Below are positions 24,596 to 34,023 of a stretch of DNA of 64,000 nucleotides, in pieces. A model generated the notes under the pieces. The model saw nothing but the letters and a program-made list of their open reading frames with translations, was not told the DNA's origin and did no database searches. A program made the translations under genes and the position numbers. This DNA comes from Actinospica acidithermotolerans (GTDB lineage Bacteria > Actinomycetota > Actinomycetes > Streptomycetales > Catenulisporaceae). The stretch lies in assembly GCF_018139625.1 (NCBI RefSeq), contig NZ_JAGSOH010000001.1, forward strand, positions 124,001 through 188,000. The letters are read 5' to 3'. Positions within the stretch are counted from its first letter, which is position 1; each line of letters opens with the position of its first letter.

Positions 24596-25993
24596 ATGAC
24601 CGACACCGCCCTGCCTGACATGCAGCACCTCCCGACCCCCGACCCCGACACGGGCAAGGCGGTGGCCGAACTCGACCGCGCCCACGTCTTCCACTCGTGG
24701 TCGGCCCAGGACCAGATCGCCCCGCTGCCGGTGGCCGGCGCCGCCGGGTCCCGCTTCTGGGACTACGAGGGCAACGTCTACCTGGACTTCGCCAGCCAGC
24801 TCGTCTACACCAACATCGGGCACCAGCACCCGAAGGTGGTCGCGGCGATCCAGGAGCAGGCCGCGAAGCTGTGCACCATCGCCCCCGGCTTCGGCAACGA
24901 CGTGCGCGCCGAGGCGGCCGAGCTGATCACCGACCACGCGCCGGAGGGCCTGAACCGGGTCTTCTTCACCAACGGCGGCGCCGACGCGATCGAGAACGCC
25001 GTCCGGATGGCCCGGATCCACACCGGCCGCCCGAAGGTGCTCACCGCGTACCGCTCGTACCACGGCAACACCGCGACCGCGATCACCATGACCGGCGACC
25101 CGCGCCGCTGGGCGAACGAGGCCGCCGGGCACCACGACGGCAACGTGCACAAGTTCTTCGGCCCGTACCTCTACCGCTCGGCCTTCTACGCGACCACCGA
25201 GGCCGAGGAGTCCGAGCGCGCGCTGGCCCACCTCGAGCAGACGATCGTGCTGCAGGGTGCCACCACCATCGCGGCGATCGTGCTGGAGACCGTGGTCGGC
25301 ACCAACGGCATCCTGGTCCCGCCGCCCGGCTACCTCGCGGGGGTCCGCGCGCTGTGCGACAAGTACGGCATCCTCTACATCGCGGACGAGGTGATGGCCG
25401 GGTTCGGCCGCACCGGCCGGTGGTTCGCGGTGGACAACTGGAACGTGACGCCGGACCTGATCGCCTTCGCCAAGGGCGTGAACTCGGGCTATGTCCCGCT
25501 CGGCGGCGTGATCATCTCGGACCACGTGCACGACACCTTCCGCAACAAGGCGTTCCCCGGCGGCCTGACGTACTCCGGCCACCCGCTCGCCTGCGCCGCG
25601 GCCGTCGCGACGATCAAGGCCATGCGCGAGGAGGGCATCGTCGAGCACGCGGCGTGGCTCGGTGAGAACGTCTTCGCCCCCGGCCTGGCCGCCCTGGCCG
25701 AGAAGCACCCGTCGGTCGGCGAGGTCCGCGGCCTCGGCGCGTTCTGGGCCCTGGAACTGGTCAAGAACCGCGAGACCCGCGAGATGTTCGTGCCCTACGC
25801 GGCCGCCGGCGCCGACGCGGCCCCGATGAACGCCGTGTTCGCGGAGGCCAAAAAGCACGGCGCGTGGCCGATGCCGCACTTCAACCGGCTGCAGCTGACC
25901 CCGCCGCTGATCCTCACCGAGGACGAGGCGCGCCAGGGCCTCGAGGCCGTCGACGCGGCGCTGACCGTGGCCGACTCGTACTACGAGGGCTGA
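24596..25993 (+). CDS. Class III (omega) aminotransferase
   Basis: A 465-residue PLP-dependent aminotransferase of class III. The PLP lysine is Lys293 in IAFAKGVNSGYVPLGG; the conserved acid is in LYIADEVMAGFGRTG, and the GGADAIENAVRMAR segment binds phosphate. The overall pattern (early YLDFASQLVYTNIGHQHP) is closest to omega-amino acid:pyruvate or taurine:pyruvate transaminases, but the substrate cannot be fixed by reading. I prefer ATG 24596 to the in-frame TTG 24560, because that TTG is part of the -35 box. Its end overlaps the convergent enoyl-CoA hydratase gene by 13 bp. Confidence 0.9.
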   Translation: MTDTALPDMQHLPTPDPDTGKAVAELDRAHVFHSWSAQDQIAPLPVAGAAGSRFWDYEGNVYLDFASQLVYTNIGHQHPKVVAAIQEQAAKLCTIAPGFGNDVRAEAAELITDHAPEGLNRVFFTNGGADAIENAVRMARIHTGRPKVLTAYRSYHGNTATAITMTGDPRRWANEAAGHHDGNVHKFFGPYLYRSAFYATTEAEESERALAHLEQTIVLQGATTIAAIVLETVVGTNGILVPPPGYLAGVRALCDKYGILYIADEVMAGFGRTGRWFAVDNWNVTPDLIAFAKGVNSGYVPLGGVIISDHVHDTFRNKAFPGGLTYSGHPLACAAAVATIKAMREEGIVEHAAWLGENVFAPGLAALAEKHPSVGEVRGLGAFWALELVKNRETREMFVPYAAAGADAAPMNAVFAEAKKHGAWPMPHFNRLQLTPPLILTEDEARQGLEAVDAALTVADSYYEG

Positions 25994-26766
25994 GCACCGA
26001 ACACGGGCGGCCGCTTCTCGTTGAAGGCCCTGATGCCTTCGGCGCGATCCGCGGAGAACGCGGCCGCCCGCCACGCCGAGTCCTCGACGTCGAGCCCCGC
26101 GGCGAGCGGCAGATCGACGCCGGTCCGCAGCGCCCGCTTGGCGTTGCGGACGGCGACGGGGGAGTTGGCCGCGATCCTGCGCGCCAGCTCCAGCGCGGCG
26201 GCGGGCGCGGTGCCGACCTCGTCCACCGGGCGATCGACGATGCCGAGCGCGCAGGCCTCGGCGAACCCGACGCGCCGTCCCGTGTAGAGCAGGTCGCCCG
26301 CACGCGACGGGCCGATCTTGCGGGCCAGCAGCTGGGTTCCGCCGCCTCCGGGCACCAGGCCGACCGTGACCTCGGGCAATCCGAATACCGCGGTCTCGTC
26401 GGCGGCGATCAGGTCGCAGCACAGAGCGAGTTCGAGGCCGCCGCCGAGCGCATAGCCGCCCACCGCGGCGATGATCGGCACCGGCAGGCCGAGGATCGAT
26501 CCGAACAGCTCGCGGAACGCGATGCGCTGCGCGAGGAACTCGGCGTCGCTGAACCCGTTGCGCTCCTTGAGGTCCGCGCCCACGCAGAAGGCCTTCTCGC
26601 CGTTGGCGCGGAGCACGGCGGCACGCAGCGATCCGTCCGCCGCGAGCTCGCCCATCCGCGCGGCGAGTTCACCGGCGAACGCGGTACTGATCGCATTGAG
26701 CGCTTCCGGCCTGTTCAGGACGACTTCCGCGACGGCACCAGCCCTGCTCACCTCGATCATCGCCAT
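25981..26766 (-). CDS. Enoyl-CoA hydratase/isomerase family protein
   Basis: A 261-residue crotonase-fold protein. The oxyanion-hole segments are visible: AFCVGADLKERNGF near 60-72 and GGYALGGGLELALCCDL near 103-119. The second catalytic glutamate is expected in FGLPEVTVGLVPGGGG. Both glutamates of true enoyl-CoA hydratases seem present, so beta-oxidation or branched-chain acyl-CoA hydration is plausible. It is convergent with the aminotransferase gene and divergent from the MFS gene. Confidence 0.9.
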   Translation of the reverse strand: MAMIEVSRAGAVAEVVLNRPEALNAISTAFAGELAARMGELAADGSLRAAVLRANGEKAFCVGADLKERNGFSDAEFLAQRIAFRELFGSILGLPVPIIAAVGGYALGGGLELALCCDLIAADETAVFGLPEVTVGLVPGGGGTQLLARKIGPSRAGDLLYTGRRVGFAEACALGIVDRPVDEVGTAPAAALELARRIAANSPVAVRNAKRALRTGVDLPLAAGLDVEDSAWRAAAFSADRAEGIRAFNEKRPPVFGAQPS

Positions 26767-26839
26767 GTGCCCAGTCTGCCAGCCGGTGTTGGCCGGAAGT
26801 ACGATGCGCCCAGGCTCGAACGTACCTAACCTGTGTAAC

Positions 26840-28180
26840 GTGAGGGTCCTTCGTCAATTACGCACGGCGATCTTCGGGCCGGGGCTTCGCCGGTTCCGGT
26901 TGCTGCTGGCCGTGCGGCTGATCGGCCAGTTCGGGGACGGCGCGTTCCAGGCCGCGCTGGCCACCTACGTCGTGTTCTCTCCGCAGAACGCGGCCACGCC
27001 GGGCAAGGTGGCGGAGGCCTTCGCGGTGCTGCTGCTGCCGTTCACCGTCGTCGGGCCGTTCGCCGGGGTCTTCCTCGACCGGTGGCGGCGCAGGCAGATG
27101 CTGGTCTGGGCGAATGTCGTGCGCGCCGGACTCGTGCTGGGCGTCGCGGCGTGCGCGGCGGCCGGGTCGACCGGCTTCCTGTTCTACCTGGCCGCGCTGG
27201 CCGGCTTCTCGGCGAACCGCTTCATCCTGGCCGGGCTCTCCGCCGGGCTCCCGCACACGGTCAACCGCTCCCAACTCGTCGCAGCCAACGCGGTCTCCCC
27301 CACACTCGGCACGTTGGCGACGACAGTCGGCGCCGGCGTGAGCGTCGTCGTGCACGCGGTGGTGGGGCACGGCCAGGGCTCGGTGAGCGGCGTACTCGTG
27401 TGCACGGCCTGCCTGTACGCGCTCAGCGCACTGGTCGCGCTGACCATGCCGGCCGACGGGCTCGGCCCCGCGACACCCTCCAGAACTGCCTGGCGCACCG
27501 CCCTGGCCAGCGTCGTGCACGGCGTGGCCGCCGGCGCCAAGCACGTGGTCGAACGGCCGGCCGCCCGGCGTCCGCTGGCCGCGATCGCGGTCAGCCGCTT
27601 CTGCTACGGCGCCGTGACGATCATGACGCTGCTGCTGTTCCGCAACGCCTTCAACGATCCGAAGGACACCAACGCGGGCCTGGCCGGCTTCGCCTTCGCG
27701 GTGGGCGTCTCCGGGGTCGGCTTCGGACTCGGCGCGCTGGCCACCCCGTTCGTCGCCCGCAAGATCAGCCTGCACCGCTGGATCCCGTTGTGCCTCGTGT
27801 CCGCCGGCGTCGCAGAGCTCGTCTTCGGCGCGCCGTTCCGCGAGCCGACGCTGCTGATCGGGGCGTTCCTGCTCGGCTTCTTCTCGCAGGGCCAGAAGGT
27901 CAGCACGGACACCCTCGTGCAGCGCAACGTGGACGACGACTACCGCGGCCGGGTGTTCGTGTTCTACGACATGCTCTACAACGGCTCGTTCGTGGTCGCC
28001 GCCGCGTTCGCCGCCGCGACACTGCCGATGGACGGCAGGTCGTTCGCCGTCCTCGGCATCGTGTGCGGCGCCTACATCCTGGCCGGTGTCTGGTACGCGC
28101 TCAGGACTCCGAAGGAGTCGGGCCCGGAGCCGCCTGCGCCGATTCCGGCTGGCGAGCCCACCACTCCCGCAATTCGCTGA
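26840..28180 (+). CDS. Major facilitator superfamily permease
   Basis: A 446-residue polytopic membrane protein with about 12 predicted helices. A VVGPFAGVFLDRWRRRQML loop between helices 2 and 3 is the MFS motif A variant (G-x-x-x-D-R-x-x-R). The second half carries a similar charged loop, and the tail is proline-rich. The substrate is unknown; drug/multidrug-type exporters look like this. The start is GTG 26840. TAACCT (26827-26832) ends 7 bases upstream, so the transcript may be leaderless. The 3' end overlaps the convergent cca gene by 80 bp. Confidence 0.87.
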   Translation: MRVLRQLRTAIFGPGLRRFRLLLAVRLIGQFGDGAFQAALATYVVFSPQNAATPGKVAEAFAVLLLPFTVVGPFAGVFLDRWRRRQMLVWANVVRAGLVLGVAACAAAGSTGFLFYLAALAGFSANRFILAGLSAGLPHTVNRSQLVAANAVSPTLGTLATTVGAGVSVVVHAVVGHGQGSVSGVLVCTACLYALSALVALTMPADGLGPATPSRTAWRTALASVVHGVAAGAKHVVERPAARRPLAAIAVSRFCYGAVTIMTLLLFRNAFNDPKDTNAGLAGFAFAVGVSGVGFGLGALATPFVARKISLHRWIPLCLVSAGVAELVFGAPFREPTLLIGAFLLGFFSQGQKVSTDTLVQRNVDDDYRGRVFVFYDMLYNGSFVVAAAFAAATLPMDGRSFAVLGIVCGAYILAGVWYALRTPKESGPEPPAPIPAGEPTTPAIR

Positions 28181-29564
28181 CCGCCCGGTCGTGCCCGAGC
28201 GGACCTTCATCAAGCCGCAGCTCCAGCAGGAATCTGTAGGCGCGTCCGATTACCGGGCCCGGGCCGATGCCGAGCAGCTCCATGACCTCGTTGCCGTCCA
28301 GGTCGGGGCGGATCGCGTCGAGCTTCTCCTGCTCCTGCAGCCGGGCGATGCGGACCTCGAGCTCGTCGTACGAGGCGGCCAGCGCGGCGGCCCGGCGCCG
28401 GTTGCGGGTCGTGCAGTCGGAGCGGGTCAGCTTGTGCAGGCGGCCGAGCAGCGGGCCGGCATCGCGCACGTAGCGGCGCACGGCCGAGTCCGTCCACTCG
28501 CCGTCGCCGTACCCGTGGAACCGCAGATGCAGCTCGACCAGCCGGGAGACGTCGTCGACGAAGTCCTTGGAGTACTTCAGCTCGCGCAGCCGCTTGCGGG
28601 TCATCTTCGCGCCGACGAGTTCGTGGTGGTGGAACGAGACGCCGCCGCCCGGCTCGAACCTGCGGGTGCGCGGCTTGCCGATGTCGTGCAGCAGCGCGGC
28701 CATCCGCAGCACCAGGTCCGGCCCGTCGTCCTCAAGCTCGATCGCCTGCTCGACGACGATCAGCGTGTGCTCGTAGACGTCCTTGTGCCGGTGATGCTCG
28801 TCGATCTCCAGCCGCAGTTTGGGAAGTTCCGGCAGGAACTGGTCGGCGAGAGCGGTGCCGACGAGCAGTCCGAGGCCGCGCCGCGGGTCCGCGGAGAGGA
28901 GAAGCTTGGAGAATTCCGCCTGAACGCGCTCGGCGGAGACGATGGACAGCCGGCCGGCCATCGAGCGCATCGCCGCCTCGACCTCCGGCGCCACCGTGAA
29001 TCCGAGCTGCGCGGCGAACCGGGCCGCGCGCAGCATCCGCAGGGGGTCGTCGCCGAAGGAATCCTGCGGCGTGCCGGGCGTGCGCAGCACCTTGCGGGCC
29101 AGGTCCTCGAAACCCTGGTGCGGGTCCACGAACTGCATCGACGGCAGCTGCACGGCCATCGCGTTCACCGTGAAGTCGCGGCGCACCAGATCGCCCTCGA
29201 GGCTGTCGCCGAAGTCCACCACCGGCTTGCGCGACTCGCGGTCGTACGCCTCGCTGCGGTACGTGGTGATCTCGAGCTTCAGCCCGTCCTTCTGCACGCC
29301 GACGGTGCCGAAGGCGATGCCCACGTCCCAGACGGCCTCGCCCCAGGGACGCACCAGCCGCATGATCTCCTCGGGCCGCGCGTCCGTGGTGAAGTCGAGG
29401 TCGTCGCCGAGCCGGCCGAGCAGCGCGTCCCGCACCGAGCCGCCGACCAGCGCGAGGTCGTGTCCGGCGGCTGCGAACAGCTCTCCCAGCTCGAGCGCGA
29501 CGGGGTTGAGCTGCAGCAGGGCGAGTACCGCCGCCTGCTTGGGATCCGGAACCGAGGTAGACAC
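28101..29564 (-). CDS. cca: CCA tRNA nucleotidyltransferase
   Basis: A 487-residue enzyme that adds or repairs the 3' CCA of tRNAs. The nucleotidyltransferase head shows ALVGGSVRDALLGR and the catalytic DLDF acid pair. RRDFTVNAMA and the DPLRMLRAARFAAQLGF segment follow, and a C-terminal HD domain has AALLHDIGKP. Start GTG (complement of 29562-29564) is supported by TACCCT ending 8 bases upstream, i.e. a leaderless start; the open frame extends much further back. Both tRNA genes in this window lack an encoded CCA, so the organism depends on this activity. Confidence 0.95.
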   Translation of the reverse strand: MSTSVPDPKQAAVLALLQLNPVALELGELFAAAGHDLALVGGSVRDALLGRLGDDLDFTTDARPEEIMRLVRPWGEAVWDVGIAFGTVGVQKDGLKLEITTYRSEAYDRESRKPVVDFGDSLEGDLVRRDFTVNAMAVQLPSMQFVDPHQGFEDLARKVLRTPGTPQDSFGDDPLRMLRAARFAAQLGFTVAPEVEAAMRSMAGRLSIVSAERVQAEFSKLLLSADPRRGLGLLVGTALADQFLPELPKLRLEIDEHHRHKDVYEHTLIVVEQAIELEDDGPDLVLRMAALLHDIGKPRTRRFEPGGGVSFHHHELVGAKMTRKRLRELKYSKDFVDDVSRLVELHLRFHGYGDGEWTDSAVRRYVRDAGPLLGRLHKLTRSDCTTRNRRRAAALAASYDELEVRIARLQEQEKLDAIRPDLDGNEVMELLGIGPGPVIGRAYRFLLELRLDEGPLGHDRAVSELREWWARQPESAQAAPGPTPSES

Positions 29565-29572
29565 GTCAACCA

Positions 29573-29649
29573 AGGGTAAATGCACCGGCCCTGTGCCTGC
29601 GCATCCCAGTCCCGCCGTGCTCAGAAGACTGCTCACATCCCCATAGGAT
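29573..29649. promoter_or_regulatory. Divergent -10 elements of cca and the DUF6049 gene
   Basis: TACCCT on the minus strand (29573-29578) ends 8 bases before the cca GTG. TAGGAT on the plus strand (29644-29649) ends 6 bases before the DUF6049 GTG. The 91-bp spacer therefore seems to hold two leaderless promoters. Confidence 0.5.
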
Positions 29650-29655
29650 TTCCCC

Positions 29656-31806
29656 GTGACCCGGCCCCTCCCGCCACACCGCACCATCCGCGCCGTGCTC
29701 GCTCTGACGCTCGTCGCCGCCGCCGGACTGCTCGGCCTGGCCGGCGCGGAGCCGGCGACCGCGGCGCAGAAGGTGACGGTCAGCCTCAGCACGATGACGC
29801 CGACCGTCGCGACGTCGAGCTCGCAGGAGCTGACCATGACGGGAAACGTGACGATCCCGTCCGGCAGCACGCACACGGACGTCATAGTGCAGCTCGCCTA
29901 CGCGGCCGTGAAGCACCGCTCCGAGATGACCGACACGCCGAACGACAGCAACGATCAGCCGCTCTACTCGGTGCAGGACCAGCTGGGCACGCTCTCCTCA
30001 GGCAGCCACGCGTGGAGCCTGAAGACCTCCGTCGGCGCGATGGGGCTGACCCCCGGCACCGTCTACGCGCTGGACGTGCAGGTCTACTCCGGCGGGGACC
30101 CGATCGGCGTGATGCGCACCTACCTGCCCTACGAGATCGCCTCGGCCTCGGCCGCCACCACGAAGCTGACGGTCCTGGCGCCGGTCACCGCGACGTCCTC
30201 GGCCGACGGATACGAGGAAGCGAGCAGCGGCAACGCGTCGTACCCCGAGCTGACCCAGGACACACTGGCCTCGGAGATGGGCAAGAACGGAAGCCTGTAC
30301 GAGCTGCTGGAGGCGGGCTCGCAGCTGCCGAAGGGCACGATCTCCTGGGTGCTCGACCCGGACCTGCTCGACACCGCGATGCAGATCTCGGGCGGCTACG
30401 TGGTCGCGCGCGGCGGCACCGCCACCGACGACGTGGGTCCGGACTCGAGCAACGCGACCGCGTGGCTCGCCGAGGCCAAGACGGTCCTCGGCAGCACGGA
30501 CGGCGAGCTGTGGCAGCTGCCCTCGACCGACCCCGACCTCGGCTCGCTCTCGAACGCCACGACGGCGCAGGCCGAGCAGTTCCTGTCCGAGGCGGCGCGC
30601 GAGTCCGCCACCGGCACCACGGTGAAGTCGGTGGTCGGCCGGGACGCGCAGGGCCTGCTGGCCTGGCCCGCCGACGGCCAGGTCAACTCGACCACGCTCA
30701 AGCTCGCCGACTCCATCGACCCGGCCGCGGTGGTCGTCGACTCGAACTCGATCGGCCTGTCCGTGCCGAACCAGGAGTACACGCCGACCGGCCGGGCCTC
30801 GGCGAACGGCAAGAGCGACCTCGCCGTCGGCGACACCGCCCTCGACGCGATCATGTCCGGCGACTCGGCCGACGCGGGGTACGTCTCGAACGGCTCAGAC
30901 TCCTCGCTGCTCGCCGGCCAGCGGCTGCTCGCGCAGACCGCGCTGATCTCGCTGGAGGAGCCGAACCTCGCGCGCTCGGTGATGATGACGCTGCCGCGCA
31001 ACGCGACCACCTCGGCCGCGGACATGGGCGTGCTCAAGGTGCTGCAGAGCGCGTCGTGGGTCTCCTCCGCCGGCCTGTCCTCCCTGCTCAAGGAGTCCGC
31101 CGACTCCTCCGCCTCGACCGGCACGCCGTCCCGCAGCTCGTCCTTCGCCTCGACCGACCTGACCGGCAGCCAGCTCTCCTCGGCGATCAGCCTTCAGTCG
31201 CAGCTCACGCTCTATCAGTCGATACTGACCAAGTCGGACACGACGACGGCCGGCCTCGCCGACGCGGTGCTGCGCACGGTCTCCAACAGCTGGCGCGGCA
31301 ACGCGGCGGGCTGGAAGACGTTCGAGTCGGCGGTCTCCAGCCGGCTCACGTCGCAGACCGCGCTGGTCTACCTGATCCCCAAATCCGATCTGACGCTCTC
31401 CGGAACCAGCGGGTCCATCCCGTTCACAATCGTGAATCACCTGTCTCAGGATGTGAGACTCGGCCTCACGGTGGAGACCAGTCCGTCGGGGCTGAACGTG
31501 ACGCAGATCCCGGCGCGCACCTTCCCGGCCGGCGGCAGCACCACCGTCGAGGTGAAGGTCTCGACCAAGGTGGCCTCCAGCACGTACCAGGTCACGGCGT
31601 TCCTGGTCACCGCGAGCGGCGCGCACTACGGCACGGCGAAGTCCGGCGGCTTGCAGTCCCTGCAGGTCACCGTGACCTCGATCGGCTTCGTCGCGCTGCT
31701 GCTGTTCGCGGGCTCGGCGGCATTGCTCGTGTTCGCTGTAGGGTTGCGTATCTACCGGGGTAGGAAGGGCTCGCGAAGCGAGCCGGAGACCCGCGAGGGT
31801 GACTGA
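29656..31806 (+). CDS. DUF6049 family secreted/membrane-anchored protein
   Basis: A 716-residue envelope protein. A signal peptide (~1-37, RTIRAVLALTLVAAAGLLGLAG then ATAAQ) is followed by a large extracytoplasmic region rich in Ser/Thr. One transmembrane helix near 680-700 (TSIGFVALLLFAGSAALLVFAVGL) and a short basic tail complete it. This architecture and the position between cca and murJ match the actinobacterial DUF6049 family. Its role is unknown, but its conserved linkage to the lipid II flippase suggests cell-wall work outside the membrane. It is probably co-transcribed with murJ, 115 bp downstream. Confidence 0.85.
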   Translation: MTRPLPPHRTIRAVLALTLVAAAGLLGLAGAEPATAAQKVTVSLSTMTPTVATSSSQELTMTGNVTIPSGSTHTDVIVQLAYAAVKHRSEMTDTPNDSNDQPLYSVQDQLGTLSSGSHAWSLKTSVGAMGLTPGTVYALDVQVYSGGDPIGVMRTYLPYEIASASAATTKLTVLAPVTATSSADGYEEASSGNASYPELTQDTLASEMGKNGSLYELLEAGSQLPKGTISWVLDPDLLDTAMQISGGYVVARGGTATDDVGPDSSNATAWLAEAKTVLGSTDGELWQLPSTDPDLGSLSNATTAQAEQFLSEAARESATGTTVKSVVGRDAQGLLAWPADGQVNSTTLKLADSIDPAAVVVDSNSIGLSVPNQEYTPTGRASANGKSDLAVGDTALDAIMSGDSADAGYVSNGSDSSLLAGQRLLAQTALISLEEPNLARSVMMTLPRNATTSAADMGVLKVLQSASWVSSAGLSSLLKESADSSASTGTPSRSSSFASTDLTGSQLSSAISLQSQLTLYQSILTKSDTTTAGLADAVLRTVSNSWRGNAAGWKTFESAVSSRLTSQTALVYLIPKSDLTLSGTSGSIPFTIVNHLSQDVRLGLTVETSPSGLNVTQIPARTFPAGGSTTVEVKVSTKVASSTYQVTAFLVTASGAHYGTAKSGGLQSLQVTVTSIGFVALLLFAGSAALLVFAVGLRIYRGRKGSRSEPETREGD

Positions 31807-31921
31807 CCGACGGGAACGCACCACGCGGGACGCCGACCCTGGAGAATAAAGGCAAGGCGCTCGGAGCAAGTCCGCGCGCGACGGCTGTCGCGGGCCGTGC
31901 GGCACAGGAGGAAACCGAGCG

Positions 31922-33952
31922 ATGTCTGGGTGGCGCCCCGAGGGCGACCGGTACCGGGGGCAGGAGTACGTGGCCGAATACCGGCCCGACTCCCCGTACG
32001 CCCAGAACCACGGCCCGGGGTCCTCGGGTGAGCACTACGTCGGCCAGACCGACGAGTGGTACCAGCAGACCCGGCACGAGACGCAGAGCCTCTGGTACCC
32101 CGAGATACCGCCGGACGAGGCGCCGGAGGCCAGGCAGGCCCGGCGCGCCGCCTACGCCGAGGCCGTCGACGCGACCCGGTTCAACATCCCGGCGATCAGC
32201 GCGGGCTTCCTGGACCCGACCTCGCTGCAGACGCTCATCCCGCCGCGCCGCGGACAGGTCCAGGGCCCCGGGACCCGGCCGGCCGACGAGACGGTCGTCG
32301 GCGACGCGGCGGTCGAGGCGCCGTCGGCCGAAGCCGCCAAGGCGAGCGTCTCGCGGGCCAGCCGGATCATGGCGATGGGCACCATCGTCTCCCGCGTCAC
32401 CGGCATGGTGCGCTCCTCGATGCTGGTCGCCGCGCTGAGCACCGGACCGCTGGCCGACGCGTTCACCGTCGGCAACAACCTGCCGAACATGGTCTACATG
32501 ATCGTGATCGGCGGCGCGGTCAACGCGATCTTCGTGCCGCAGCTGGTGCGTGCGATGAAGGACGACGCGGACGGCGGACGGGCCTTCATCGACCGGCTGC
32601 TGACCATGACGATCGTCTTCCTCGGCGGCCTGACCGCCGTCGCCGTCATCGCCGCGCCGCAGCTGGTGACCTTCTACGCGAGCAACGCGCACGGCGCCGA
32701 CCGCACCGCGACGATCGTCTTCGCGCGCTACTGCCTGCCGCAGATCCTGTTCTACGGCCTGTCCGTGATGCTGGGCCAGATCCTCAACGCGAAGGACAGC
32801 TACGGCCCGGCGATGTGGACGCCGGTGCTGGCCAACGTGGTGCAGATCGCCACACTGGGCGCGTACATGTGGATCGTCGGCGGCACCTTCAACACCCCGC
32901 AGACCATCACGATCAACGAGCAGATACTGCTCGGCCTCGGCACCACGCTCGGCATCGTGCTGCAGACGGTGACCCTGCTGCCGTACCTACGCGGGGTGGG
33001 CGTGCGCTTCCGGCCGCGCTTCGACTGGCGCAACACCGGCCTGGGCAAGTCGATGACCCTGGCCAAGTGGACGCTGCTGACGGTCTTCATCGGCGCGGGC
33101 GTGAACTGGGCCGTGACCAACATGTCCACCACGATGGGCAATCGCTTCGCCAGCAACGGCGTCGGCTACTCGGCGTACTCGAACGCGGTCACGCTCTGGG
33201 TGCTGCCGCAGGCCGTCATCACGGTCTCGATCATCACTTCGCTGCTGCCGCGGATGAGCCGCTCGGCGCACGCCGGCGACCGCCGCGCGGTGGGCGACGC
33301 GATCTCCTACGGCCTGCGGTCGACCGGCGTGCTGATCGTGCCCTGCGCCTTCGCGTTCCTCGCCTTCGGCCAGCAGATCGTCTCGATCCTGCTCGGCCAC
33401 GGCGGCATGACGCCGATCCAGTCGCACAACCTCGGGTACATGCTGATGGCGTTCAGTCTCGGACTGATCCCCTACTCGGCCCAGTTCGTGATGCTGCGCG
33501 GTTTCTACGCATACGAGGACACCAAGACGCCGTTCTTCATCGCCCTGTGGATCGGGGTCGCGAACGCGGCGCTCGCCTACGCCGCCTTCGTCGTGCTCGG
33601 AAGCACGCAGTGGGCGGTGGCCGGAATGTGCGCCGGCTACTCGATCTCGTATCTGATCGGAATGGTGCTCACCGCGCAGCGGCTGCACAAGCTCGTCGGA
33701 AGTTTCGACGGAAAGCGCGTGATGCGCGTGCACATCAAGCTGTGCGTCGCGGGCGCCCTGGCCGCCGCGATCGGCGGCCCGGTGGGCATCTACGTCACCG
33801 ATATGCGGGGTGCCGGAACGGTCGGCGCAATCGCCGGTTTCGCCACCGGAGGCCTTCTGTTCATCGCGGTGTTCGTTCTCGCGGCGCGCAAAATGCGCGT
33901 CCAGGAGGTGAACTCCTTGTTGGGCACCCTGAAGGCGCGCCTCGGCCGTTAG
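31922..33952 (+). CDS. murJ: Lipid II flippase MurJ (MviN)
   Basis: MurJ flips the peptidoglycan precursor lipid II across the membrane. The 676-residue protein has a ~145-residue polar, disordered N-terminal extension and then a 14-helix MOP-family core. Core motifs include SRVTGMVRSSMLVAALSTGPLADAFTVGNNLPN, GGAVNAIFVPQLV and a LRGFYAYEDTKTPF segment. ATG 31922 follows AGGAGG. In mycobacteria the MviN protein carries a pseudokinase and an extracellular domain at its C-terminus; here the protein ends after the membrane core, and those parts are in the next gene. Confidence 0.95.
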   Translation: MSGWRPEGDRYRGQEYVAEYRPDSPYAQNHGPGSSGEHYVGQTDEWYQQTRHETQSLWYPEIPPDEAPEARQARRAAYAEAVDATRFNIPAISAGFLDPTSLQTLIPPRRGQVQGPGTRPADETVVGDAAVEAPSAEAAKASVSRASRIMAMGTIVSRVTGMVRSSMLVAALSTGPLADAFTVGNNLPNMVYMIVIGGAVNAIFVPQLVRAMKDDADGGRAFIDRLLTMTIVFLGGLTAVAVIAAPQLVTFYASNAHGADRTATIVFARYCLPQILFYGLSVMLGQILNAKDSYGPAMWTPVLANVVQIATLGAYMWIVGGTFNTPQTITINEQILLGLGTTLGIVLQTVTLLPYLRGVGVRFRPRFDWRNTGLGKSMTLAKWTLLTVFIGAGVNWAVTNMSTTMGNRFASNGVGYSAYSNAVTLWVLPQAVITVSIITSLLPRMSRSAHAGDRRAVGDAISYGLRSTGVLIVPCAFAFLAFGQQIVSILLGHGGMTPIQSHNLGYMLMAFSLGLIPYSAQFVMLRGFYAYEDTKTPFFIALWIGVANAALAYAAFVVLGSTQWAVAGMCAGYSISYLIGMVLTAQRLHKLVGSFDGKRVMRVHIKLCVAGALAAAIGGPVGIYVTDMRGAGTVGAIAGFATGGLLFIAVFVLAARKMRVQEVNSLLGTLKARLGR

Positions 33953-34023
33953 CACTACCATGAGGCGGGAAAGGCTCATGCTCTTCAACCGCCGAACCGC
34001 CGCAAGGAAATCGAGGGAGGGCC

